Shown here piece after piece: positions 12,201 to 21,450 of a stretch of 64,000 nt of DNA. The notes beneath the pieces are model-generated. The model ran no database searches. It was given only the letters and a program-made list of their open reading frames with translations, and had not been told where the DNA came from. The stretch covers positions 8,642,945 to 8,706,944 of the forward strand of contig OV884059.1 of the NCBI GenBank assembly GCA_930367215.1. The letters run 5' to 3'. The DNA is from Pollenia angustigena (Eukaryota > Arthropoda > Insecta > Diptera > Polleniidae). A program made the position numbers and the translations under genes. The number at the start of each line of letters is the position of its first letter. Positions within the stretch are counted from its first letter, which is position 1.

Positions 12201-14955
12201 GAGTGGAACTGAAATCTAAAGTTAACAATAAATTTATTTTACTGAAACTTAATTTTTCAAATTTTTAAATATGCTCATTGTGAAACTTTAGTGCCTGTAT
12301 TCAAAAAAATATATTAAATTTAATAAAGGTTTACAAAACAAATTTTGTATGAAAATTATCCTTAATTAGTTTGGGTTTGCACAATGAAGTCTGACTTTAT
12401 AAGTGAGAGGGGAAGATAACATGCTATTCTTCTCTACCCTCTCACCCATAAACTCAAACTTTCTGAAAGAAAACTTTCATAGTGTGAACCAAGACTTAAC
12501 GTTTGGTAAATTTAATAATCGTTTATGAATACGGAGGTAGGACTTGTTTGTAAGATTTTTAAAACCAACACTTTTTCTCAAAGCAATAAACTTTTCTAAT
12601 TAAAACGTTCTTAAAGTCGATTGTCTTCACTTTAAAGAACCTTTAAGAAAGTCTGAGTTTATAAGGGAGAGGTGAACAGAACATGCTATCCTTCTCTCCA
12701 CGCTTACTAATAAACTCAGACTTTCTGAAAGAAAACTTTCGTAGTGTCTGAACCCAGATTTAATTAAAAATTTCTTTAATTAATTCAAGCTAGTACGATT
12801 TTAGGTAACACATTATCTTTCTTCAATATCAAGCCTTCCCTTCAGACCCCCCAACTAGAGCTGGCTGTAGGCGCAAAAATCAATTTCAATTTACAAAATT
12901 GGCTTTGGCTGAAAAAGCAATTGGAATTTAAAATTGGAAAACATTTTGAAGATTAAGTTGAAATATTTTTAATTATAGAATAGTTCGTGATAAAACCAAA
13001 TAGAAAACGCTTAAATTATAGCGTGTTTTTTAACCGTCTAAGTCGAGCCGCCAAAGTATTTGACGTCGCTTAAAACTTTCCTACGGTTTAAAAGTTGAGC
13101 ATTTTTCGTAAATTTCTTATTCAATTTTTGATATTCTTTAAATTTTTTATTTAAGTTCACATTCATTTAATATTAGAAGCATTTACTAAGGCCGGCTCTG
13201 TATTTAACGCCGGCAAAAGCTTTTTAACTGTTTGAAAGTCGTCCATTTTGATAGATTTTTTTTAATAAAATCTGGATATTCTTTAAACTTTTAATTTAAG
13301 TTTATTTTAAAATTACTTTCATTTAATATAAGCAGCATTTTTTAAGCCGCCACTGTATTTGACGCCACCAGAACCATTTTAACTGTTTGAAAGTCGTCCA
13401 TTTTTAGGGATTTTTTTTTTAATAAAATCTGGATATTCTTTAAATTTTTAAATTAAGTTTATTTTAAAATTACTTTCATTTAATATAAGCAACATTTTAT
13501 TAAGCCGCCACTGTATTTGATGCCGCCAGAAGCTTTTTAACTGTATGAAAGCCGTCCATTTTTACGGAATTTTTTAATAAAATCTGGATATTCTTTAAAC
13601 TTTTAATTCAAGTTTATTTTAAAATTACTTTCAATAAGCAGCATTTTTTAAGCCGCCACTGTATTTGACGCTGCTTTTTAACTGTTTGAAACCGTCCATT
13701 TCTAGGGAATTTTTTAATAAATTCTGGATATTTTTTAAATTTTTAATTTAAAGTTTTTTTTAAATTACTTTCATTTAATATCAGCAGCATTTTTTAAGCC
13801 GCCACTGTATTTGACGCCGCCAAAATCTTTTTAACTGTTTGAAAGTCTGCCATTTTTAGGAAATGTGTTAATAAATTCCGGATATTCTTTGAATTTGTAA
13901 TTTAAGTTTATTTAAAAATTGCTTTAATTTAATATTAGAAGAATTTCTTTAAGCCGCCACTGTATTTGACGGCGCAAAAAATTTTTAGGCTGTTTAGGAG
14001 TGGAAAATATCGGTTGAATTTAATAAATTTTTCTCAAGAAAATCTTAATCTTAACGTTTATATAATTTTTTTTTTGCTTTAATAATGAGTGATTTGTTTT
14101 TGTTCTGCTAAAAATTTTAGCGGAGTTAAAATTTCTCTCATTTTTGTTTAACCGGTCTTGAAAGACCCGTTAAGTTATTCATAAATGTTTTTAATTCTAC
14201 AGAATCGTAGTATTTCGCTATTATTTTTTTTTTTATATAAAATAGCTTGTGCGACGCTAAAGCATTTGACGCCGTTAAAATCTCTCCCACAATGTAAAGC
14301 TTAAAAATTAGTTAATATCTTTTTATAATTTTCCTAGACAAGTCTATGATTTAGGTTATATAACTTTGGAAAATCTACTATATTTCAATATAAATGATGC
14401 GTTTCAATAAGTAGATTTTTTGACGCCGTTTGAAATTTGTTACCTTAAATGGTAGGTTTTTTAAAGCCGTTGAAAAGTGTACAACGGCATGGATTTTAGA
14501 AAAGTGGTTAATATTTTTGTAAGTTGGTTTTTAATTCTTTAAATTGCTGCAGTTTTAGTTTCAGAAATTAAAGTAAAACTTGACGCCGCTAAGAATTTTC
14601 CAACTGAGCCGGATTTCAAGAAACAAATTTTAGTTTTTCTTAAAATTTCTTATTTAACTTTTCTTATATCTTTCAATATTAGTAATTTGTCTTTGTGATG
14701 GCTCGTTATTATTCTTATGCGCTTTCAAAATTTTTTAGAGTCTAAAGCCGCCACTCTTTGTTTAAGTCGGCATATTTATTTTTTTTTTTTGAAGGGAAGT
14801 TTGATGGTTTTTTTAAGACTTTTTAACAAAATTTATCCTTTAAACGGATTCTTTTAAAAACAATTTCTTTACTTACCAACATCCCCCAAAACCGGTTCAG
14901 CCAAGACCCACGAGCAGCCGATTATAACTACCAAAACCACCGCCAGAAAACGCAT
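9265..14955 (-). CDS. Secreted hydrophobic FPL-repeat protein (3 exons, 518 aa)
   Basis: Minus-strand model: exon 1 14955-14877, exon 2 10806-10783 (24 nt), exon 3 10718-9265. Exon 1 encodes a signal peptide (MRFLAVVLVVIIG..., likely cut after VLA). Both donors read GTAAGT and both introns are phase 1, so the lengths sum to 519 codons including the stop. The mature protein is built of about a dozen degenerate 26-40 residue repeats of the form FPLxDAxGxI followed by LLxxLLxxL (e.g. FPLTDATGILF, FPLIDAADKVI, FPIIDAVGKVL). I do not recognise the family. Alternating Leu-rich amphipathic segments and 'FPL' turns suggest a self-associating or lipid-contacting secreted protein; that is inference. 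Intron 1 (10807-14876) holds MITEs and a tandem repeat. The micro-exon is the least certain part: its acceptor has a weak pyrimidine tract. A 252-aa frame on the opposite strand is a shadow. Confidence 0.8.
10893..11545 (+). repeat. Dispersed repeat family F, copy 1 (in intron 1)
   Basis: Starts AGTATAGTCGGTCAAGTCCG, then GAGCATATGATAACCTACAC and a CCATGGGCGGGCAACCATGG region. Ends near CATCCGGCCTTACGGACGGA. Shorter related pieces are at 15738, 19968 and 22770. It hosts a foldback insertion (11177-11425). Confidence 0.7.
11177..11425. mobile_element. Foldback repeat family G, copy 1
   Basis: Arms of about 93 bp (11177-11270 and 11333-11425) are near-perfect complements, containing TCACTGGTTGCTTA and CTTCATCCAAAGATTTTAG. 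The loop is about 60 bp. A second copy with one arm lies at 47228-47480. Confidence 0.8.
11555..11753. mobile_element. MITE in intron 1 of the FPL-repeat gene (199 bp)
   Basis: Ends CCAGAACAGATGGTGAAAGG and the complement TTTCATCATCTGTTCTGG. Non-coding. Confidence 0.7.
12368..12765. repeat. Pair of hairpin repeats with AAGTCTGA / TCAGACTT ends
   Basis: One hairpin at about 12368-12497 and a related one at about 12640-12760 share TTTATAAGTGAGAGG-like and TTTCTGAAAGAAAACTTTC segments in inverted arrangement. Likely MITE remnants inside intron 1. Confidence 0.6.
13040..14010 (-). repeat. ~150-bp tandem repeat in intron 1
   Basis: GCCGCCACTGTATTTGACGC or a close variant recurs near 13044, 13192, 13346, 13503, 13650, 13798 and 13955. 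Each unit continues through TTTAACTGTTTGAAAGTC and AATAAAATCTGGATATTC. Decayed units extend to about 14590. Intronic minisatellite. Confidence 0.85.
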
Positions 14956-15003
14956 TTTCTGTAATTCTGTATTTGAAATTATCAAGATACTAGTCCAGAA
15001 GAC

Positions 15004-15040
15004 GTTGTTGTAAAATCAAAAGTGACTGAAGTTTTTATAG
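15004..15040 (-). promoter_or_regulatory. TATA promoter of the FPL-repeat gene
   Basis: CTATAAAAAC on the minus strand (15040-15031) lies about 76 bp upstream of the ATG at 14955. The expected start of transcription is near 15005-15010. It faces away from the 15250 TATA box. Confidence 0.65.
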
Positions 15041-15249
15041 GGGAAAAATTCTTAAAAGTAAATTTTATAAATTTTATTACTAAATCACGTAGCAAATAAA
15101 TTCTCGGTTAAAAACTCATTTGTAAAATTAAATTAACAATAAAATTACACCTGCAAAAAATAAAACACATAAAATTTTAATCTTAATTTTGCAATATAAA
15201 ACGTGTCTATTAAAAAAATTCGATTCAAAAAAATTCTTTAATAAAAAAG

Positions 15250-15282
15250 TATAAAAAGCCATACAATTTTACAAAATTCAGT
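15250..15282 (+). promoter_or_regulatory. TATA box and initiator of the 73-aa peptide gene
   Basis: TATAAAAAG at 15250-15258 is followed, about 30 bp on, by a TCAGT initiator at 15278-15282 (start at about 15280). The ATG is at 15319. Spacing is canonical for an arthropod core promoter. Confidence 0.75.
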
Positions 15283-15318
15283 GTCATTTTAAAATTCAGC
15301 AAATTTGCAAAAACTAAA

Positions 15319-15621
15319 ATGCGTTTCTTAATACTTCTAAATATTTTTTTAACAATTTGTGGTTTCATCTGGGCCCAGCCGGACGAAGATATATTCTCTC
15401 ATCAATTTGGTAAGATTAAATTGTTAAACATTTTTAAATAAATAAAAATTTTATTAATTTAAATTATTTTTCTTTATTTGTTGTTAACAGCTAGCGCCGA
15501 TACAAACCAATTCGGCGTACAAAATCAAGCCCATAAGGTCGTTGAGGCTGGCCAACTGCAAGTTATGGCGTCAGGGATTTTGAAAGCTTTGAGCAATGGA
15601 GACGTTCCCCATCACCATTGA
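15319..15621 (+). CDS. Small secreted peptide, 2 exons, 73 aa
   Basis: Exon 1 15319-15409 and exon 2 15491-15621 are joined by an 81-bp phase-1 intron (G|GTAAGA ... TTAACAG). Residues 1-20 form a signal peptide (MRFLILLNIFLTIC...) probably cut after IWA. The mature part is about 53 residues: acidic at its start (QPDEDIF), then NQFGVQNQAHKVVEAGQLQV, ending in three histidines. No cysteine occurs in the mature peptide, so it is not a defensin-type molecule. AATAAA signals at 15661 and 15670 follow. It shares a divergent promoter and the same MRFL start and phase-1 first intron with the gene at 14955, which suggests co-expression. It is too short for a simple frame scan because of the intron. 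Function unknown; an antimicrobial or gland peptide is possible but not shown. Confidence 0.8.
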
Positions 15622-15737
15622 ACTTTTTAGGGTTGAGGTAGAAAAGTAAAGATAAAATGAAATAAAGCAATAAAGAAAAAGTAAAAAAAGAGAAACTGCT
15701 AAAATAGAAAAATGTTTACTTTAAAAATGCAAAAAAA

Positions 15738-15870
15738 CAAGTAGATCAGTATAGTCGGCCAAGCCCGAGCATTTGATACCCACAGTATAAAAAGACAAAT
15801 TTTCAAGAATGTGCCCTGTTGGGAACGCATGGGCAATCATGGTGCCACCAAACCAAAAGGTTAAGATTGA
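15738..15870 (+). repeat. Dispersed repeat family F, fragment
   Basis: Contains AGTATAGTCGGCCAAGCCCG, GAGCATTTGATACCCAC and GCATGGGCAATCATGG, matching the other copies. Confidence 0.65.
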
Positions 15871-16627
15871 TATAAAACCTCTTTGTGCCGAATATTATTT
15901 AGATATCTTCATCTGTAAACGATTGGTTAGGCTGTAAATAATTTTAGGACGGGAGTTTTTTGGGACCTATGGTTAGTTTTGAACATACCAGACAATACTT
16001 TGTCGAAGCTATCGCGAAGTTATTGACGGCAAGTTTTGACCTGACCTTAAATTTATCCACCAGAAACTTTTTTAATTTTATAATCAATTAGAAAATTTTT
16101 TAATATATTTTCTAAAAAAAAAAAAAAAAAAATTAAATAAAAAAAACAACAAAAAACATTGGCGAAACAACAAAAATAATATAAACAAAGGTTCAGGATT
16201 AGGAAACCTAAAGAACTTTTCTGAAAAAAAAAAACACAAAAATCGCAAACTGGAATTTTTTTAAATTTAAGTGCGAATTAAAAAAAAAATCTTAAATTTT
16301 TTAAAAGCAAATGAATAAGTTAAAAGATCTTAAGTAATAATCAGGGCAAGGGACTTCATGCCAATGCATGTTTGTTGTCGGTGCTCTGAGACCCACCTAA
16401 AGTCAATATCTTTGCGAATCACAATATTTCCAGTAAAATGGCATCAATTTGTTAGTGCATATTTTTGCATATTTTGCTTTTAATGCATGTTTTTGCATAT
16501 TTTGATATAAATGTATATTTTTCGTCATATTTTGTTATAAATTCACATTTTTCGTCATATTTTGTAATATTTATAAAAAAAAAAACTGCTCTTTTCTTAG
16601 TTTTTTGTTTGGAAATATTTTTCTGTT

Positions 16628-16810
16628 CAAGGCGAATTCATTATAAGGTGTAGTCAGTGAATCAACTGGTTATAGTTGTTTCAGCCCTGAAGCTGTCAAA
16701 CAGTCAAAATAGTATGGGAAAATCTGCTAACTTCGACATTTTCAAGGAGCAAAAACAACATGTTGGTGTTTGGTACTGAATTACCTACATTTTACTATAA
16801 ATTCACCTTG
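16628..16810. mobile_element. MITE, family J, nested in the hAT (183 bp)
   Basis: Ends CAAGGCGAATTCATTATAAG and complement ACTATAAATTCACCTTG. Other copies are at 20539-20763 and 61476-61665. Confidence 0.75.
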
Positions 16811-16888
16811 TTTCTTTCACTTTTAAAAAGTAGCACATACAAATGTATACAACTATGTGACATTGTTGAAAGAATTAAGTGACATAAA

Positions 16889-17772
16889 TTGTGGCTGTCT
16901 ATTGACGAAGCAATGGACACTGAAGGACTTTTCGTTGTCTACGTAATTGGGATCTTGAATGCAGAAGAAGAACAGAGTAAACACAAATTTTTGTTAAATA
17001 TTGTAAAGTTGGAAAAGGTGGATCATGCTTCAATAGCTCGAATTTTCAAAGATTCAATTTCTCTTTTAGAATCCTTTAATGAAAATAAAATTTTGCTCTA
17101 CTTGCCCTTTTTTTAAAGATATCTTACTCAAAAATGTTACATGTCACATGCTAAGCTCATGCCATGCATGAAAGTTTTTGAAGTCACCTTTGCGTTTCAA
17201 CCATGTATAACAAGATGGGGTACCTAGTTGCAGGCAGTTGAGTATTATGCCAAAAATTTTGAAGAATTTAAAGATGTGGTAAATAATTTTAACGAAAATA
17301 ATGCAGTCGCGATAAAAAAGTAAACAATATTTTAAATGTACTTAATATAAAGGCTCAATTAGAATTTATACACTCAAACAATGGGTTTCTAGTCGAGACA
17401 ATAAACGAACTTCAGGGGTTTAAATCATTGAACACCTCGGTTAAACTCGTTGATGACGCTGTCATTAAAATAAGAAAAGTAGAAGGTCAAATCGGCGAAA
17501 AAATAAAAGCCAAAATTTATGCAGTTTTAAAAAAGAATGCCGGATTTAAAAAAGTTAAAGAAATTGGTAATATTTTTAATTTACCTTCCAGTAAAGAAAA
17601 AATTTTAGACAATGAATATTCTACAAAGGAGTTGACCACTTTTAAATATCCACCCATTACATCCGTTGATGTCGAACGAACATTTTCAATGCTTAAAACT
17701 GTTTTAAGACCAAATAGAATGAGTTTTACATTTGATAACTTAAAAAAAAAACTTATTTATTTATATATGTAA
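16889..17772 (+). pseudogene. hAT transposase remnant
   Basis: Two open blocks. The first (16889-17116) begins MWLSIDEAMDTEGLFVVYVI, like the D-containing core of hAT transposases. The second (17428-17772) ends with PPITSVDVERTFSMLKTVLR followed by PNRMSF, the C-terminal hAT dimerisation motif (ERxFSxLK). The region between has frameshifts and stops, and the N-terminal zinc finger is not seen. Not functional. Confidence 0.85.
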
Positions 17773-17969
17773 ATATATCTTTATCTACTACTACTTTTTA
17801 AACTATGTTTTAAGTTTTTAAAACTGAATGAAATGTATTTATGTTTTTTATTTTTTATGCGCATATTTTGCGATTTTAAGTGCATGAACTTCCTTGCCCT
17901 GGTAATAATATTTAAAACCAAAAATTTAATACTATCTTTTTACATTTTTTAACCTAAAAAATTTAAAAA

Positions 17970-19330
17970 ATTGCGGGGAACTTAAAATTTGTAAAAAGGG
18001 GAAAAGGTGTTTTCTTTCAACTTAATTACCAGCCAATTAATCCCTCTAATTTTTACACAAAAATAGAAAATATTCCCATATTGGGATTTTGGAAAATTTT
18101 AGTGGGAATTTCTGAAAATTAAATTTTTCAACAGAAAATCAATAATTTAAATCACTGGCTGGAAAAAACTTAAATCCCACAGCTCGAAAGTAATATTTCC
18201 TTTCGAAATTTTCTTAGTTTTAATAAAAAAAGAAGGGGAAACATTGCGGAGAACTTAAAATTTGGTTTACCCGTAAAAACGGCGGAAAATAAAAAGGAAA
18301 AAGTACATAAGTGTTATTTGTTTTAACTTAATTACCAGCCATTTAATCCCTCTAATTTTTAAAACAAAATTAAAAAATCCCCACATTGGGATTTTTATAA
18401 AATTTTAGTGGGAATTTCTTAAAACTTAAATTTTTCAACCGAAAATCAATAATTTAAATCAGTGGTTTGAAAAAAATTCAATCCCACAGCTCGAAATTAA
18501 TAATTCCCTTACAAATGTTCTTAGATTTAATATAAAAAAAAGGCTGAACTTCGCGGAGAACTTAAAATTTGGTTTACCCGTAAAAACGGAGGAAAATAAA
18601 AAGGAAAAAGTACTTAAGTGTTATTTCTTTTAACTTAATTACCAGCCATTTAATCCCTCTAATTTGTAAAACAAAATTAAAAAATCCCCACATTGGGATT
18701 TTGGAAAATTTTAGTGGGAATTTCTCAAAATTTAAAATTTTCAACAGAAAATCAATAATTTAAATCACTGGCTTGAAAAAACTTCAATCCTACAGCTCGA
18801 AAGTAATATTTCCTTTATAAATTTTCTTAGTTTTAATAAGAAAGGGAAAACATTGCGGGGAACTTAAAATTAGCTTTACCCGTAAAAACAGGGGAAAATA
18901 AAAAGGAAAAAGTGCTTAAGTGTTATTTCTTTAAACTTAATTACCAGCCATTTAATCCCTCTAATTTTTACACAAAAATAGAAAAAATTCCCATATTGGG
19001 ATTTTGGAAAATTTTAGTGGGAATTTCTGAAAATTAAATTTTTCAACAGAAAATCAATAATTTAAATCACTGGCTGGAAATAACTTCAATCCCACAGCTC
19101 GAAAGTAATATTTCCTTTAGAAATTTTCATAGTTTTAATAAAAAAAAAAATGGAAAACCTTGCAAGAACTTAAAATTATTTAAACAACTTAGAAAAGTGG
19201 GAAAAACAGTGTTTAACAAGAAAACTCAAATTTCTTGCTTTTAACTAAAATATCAGTAATATAATCCCGGTAATTTTTATACACAAAAGCAAAAAGGAAT
19301 TCCCAAGCTGGGATTTTTAATTGAAATTTC
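17970..19330 (+). repeat. ~300-bp tandem repeat, about 4.5 units
   Basis: TTGCGG(G/A)GAACTTAAAAT recurs at about 17971, 18244, 18552, 18853 and, decayed, 19158. Units share AATTACCAGCC, TTTAATCCCTCTAAT, a TTGGGATTTTGGAAAATTTT block and CCCACAGCTCGAAA. Period about 301-308 bp, first unit shorter (273). Confidence 0.85.
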
Positions 19331-19479
19331 TTTGGGAGCAAATAAAAAAAAATTAAAAAAAAGACAGAAATTATATTAAAGCCAACATTCCCGCTATATT
19401 TTTTTTTTTTATTTCTTACAAAAAGAAAACATTGATTTTTTTTTTTAATATTAAAAATAGGAGAAAGAAGTGCTTAACC

Positions 19480-19860
19480 AGAAAACTTTGAATACTTTCT
19501 CTTAACTGGCAAGGTGGCCATTGCAGCTCTAGCTGGTGTCTTCACGACATCTATGTTAACAGTGGAATGCCGGATGTCTCTAGATAGATCACGGAACGCT
19601 GACATGGGTACCAGGGCACAGTAGATGCCTGGGTAATCAAACTGCGGACGGTCTGGCCAAACAGGGCTGTCTCTTGGACGACATGTTCGTCGATGGCCTG
19701 ATTGGCATCTCAATGGCCCGCTGCAAGACTCTCATCAGACGATAGTCGTACAGGGGGCTCAGGGGAGGTGGCAGGGGGAGCATACCTGCTTGATGGCCAG
19801 AACTCTATGCCCTGGCTATGACGCGGCGAGAACGCGCGTGCTTCTGTATTGAAATTTGGT
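19480..19860 (-). other. GC-rich island, possible retroelement fragment
   Basis: About 380 bp of clearly higher GC than the flanks. A minus-strand frame (19713-19474) encodes 79 residues rich in Arg and Pro without a recognised domain, and it is not bounded by splice sites or TIRs. Composition suggests a truncated retroelement; identity undecided. Confidence 0.4.
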
Positions 19861-19967
19861 CCAGTTTATGTTTTTTAATACTAAAATTACTCAACCGAAT
19901 TTTGTTATTATCGACCCAAAAATACCGTTAATACGGCTAAACTGATACAAATCATGATAGTTTATTC

Positions 19968-20090
19968 AAATTTGGTTAAGTCCGACCATATAATAACCTA
20001 TACCACAGAATATACAGATAAATATTTGAGGGTGTACCTAATTTGGGGCTCATGGGCAATCATGGCTCATGGACAAATATCGACTCAAGA
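19968..20090 (+). repeat. Dispersed repeat family F, fragment
   Basis: GGTTAAGTCCGACCATATAA, then CCTATACCACAGAATATAC and CTCATGGGCAATCATGG. Confidence 0.6.
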
Positions 20091-20538
20091 TAGTGATTGA
20101 GTCGATCGGGATACTATAAAATGGTTATAGGACCAATATTTTTAAGTGTTACAGGCACAATGGTGGTAACGGTAGACCTGTAACCGATTATAAAACTGTG
20201 AGGCTTTATAAATAATTTTTAGTTTAATCCAGTTCATATATTTTAACGACATATTTGCTGATTTGACCCAGCCCAATATATCTTTCTTACTTATTCAGTA
20301 TTAATATGCATACATACATAAAACTATTCATTTTTGCACTCAAGGCGATAATTTATAACAAATTTTAAATTAAAAAAAATAAAATAATAAAAAAGAGAAT
20401 TGTCAAATTTATTTGAAATTTTTAAACAAATGTTCTCTTTACTCAACATACATAACAACATACGAAATTCAACATATCGTGTAGACACAAAAATTGTATG
20501 CTAACTTATTTGTTGAAATATCATTTGCTAGCATATGA

Positions 20539-20763
20539 CAAGGCGAATTTATTACAGGTGGTCTTTAAAGCCCCGCTGATATTAGCTAAAATCACTGTTG
20601 GATGTCAAAATTTTGTTTATTCTCTTTTATTATCTTTGTTTCTGTTTTGTTTTATTTCTGTTTTTGACATTGTACAATGATTTTACAAAAACAAATTACT
20701 TGTGGTTTTTGTACGAGTTGTACTTGTTGTAGTACCGAGATTACCCGGGATGAATTCGCCTTG
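20539..20763. mobile_element. MITE, family J (225 bp)
   Basis: Ends CAAGGCGAATTTATTACAGG and complement GGGATGAATTCGCCTTG. Non-coding. Confidence 0.8.
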
Positions 20764-20834
20764 GCGTCTAGACACCTAGCATATTGCATATGCTGATAGA
20801 GACATTTGTTATTATTTTTAAGCATATGAGTATA

Positions 20835-21450
20835 AAGGCGACCGTACACGACATGTTTTTGTCATCTGCCATGTCAAATTTCACACATGCCGTGTGTTAC
20901 CTTTTAAACTTTGCTTCTGTAAAAGTCAGATGCAAAGTCATCTGACAAAATTTCAATTAGAGCATGCTCTATTTTCTTCTGACAAACCATCTGACATCAG
21001 AAATCTATGCCGCTAGGAAACCGGCAGCGGCGTCCACTATTGACGGAATCATTTGCCGGCTGAAGTTTATATTTTCCAATACCGAGATATGTGTGATCAT
21101 CCCACTATTGAATAGAATTTATGTAAATATATACATAAAAACCGTTTCATTATAATATCCTAAATTGGTATCTTTGAATTAAAAGAAAAGTATGTTAAAA
21201 TGGCTAAATTATATTAAGGAGTAAATAAAAATTTTCGTGGCGGCATTTTTGTTTTGGTTTTTGCAACAACTATGGGAAAAAACCAGAGACAATGTCAGAA
21301 GCAAATTACATGTACGTTTGTGACCGAATATTAAAAACCTTCTGTAAAACAGCAATTTTGACAGACATGCAAAATTACATGTGACTTGAAAAGTTGACAA
21401 GTCAGATGTAAAAAACATGCCGTCTACATGCATCTTAAGCATACATTTGC
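20835..21450. repeat. Possible inverted-repeat element with GACATG/CATCTGAC motifs
   Basis: GACATGTTTTTGTCATCTG near 20858 is mirrored imperfectly by CAGATGTAAAAAACATGCC near 21402. The interior has several TCTGACA motifs. Ends are not sharply defined, so this is a tentative element. Confidence 0.4.

Larger units (their letters stand above)
16342..17901 (+). mobile_element. hAT-family DNA transposon, degraded (1560 bp)
   Basis: Terminal inverted repeats CAGGGCAAGGGACTTCATG and the complement TGAACTTCCTTGCCCTG. It is flanked by an exact 8-bp target duplication, GTAATAAT, at 16334-16341 and 17902-17909. That is the hAT hallmark. Transposase remnants lie inside (16889-17772). A family J MITE (16628-16810) has inserted in it. 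The intact duplication suggests fairly recent insertion although the gene is broken. Confidence 0.92.
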
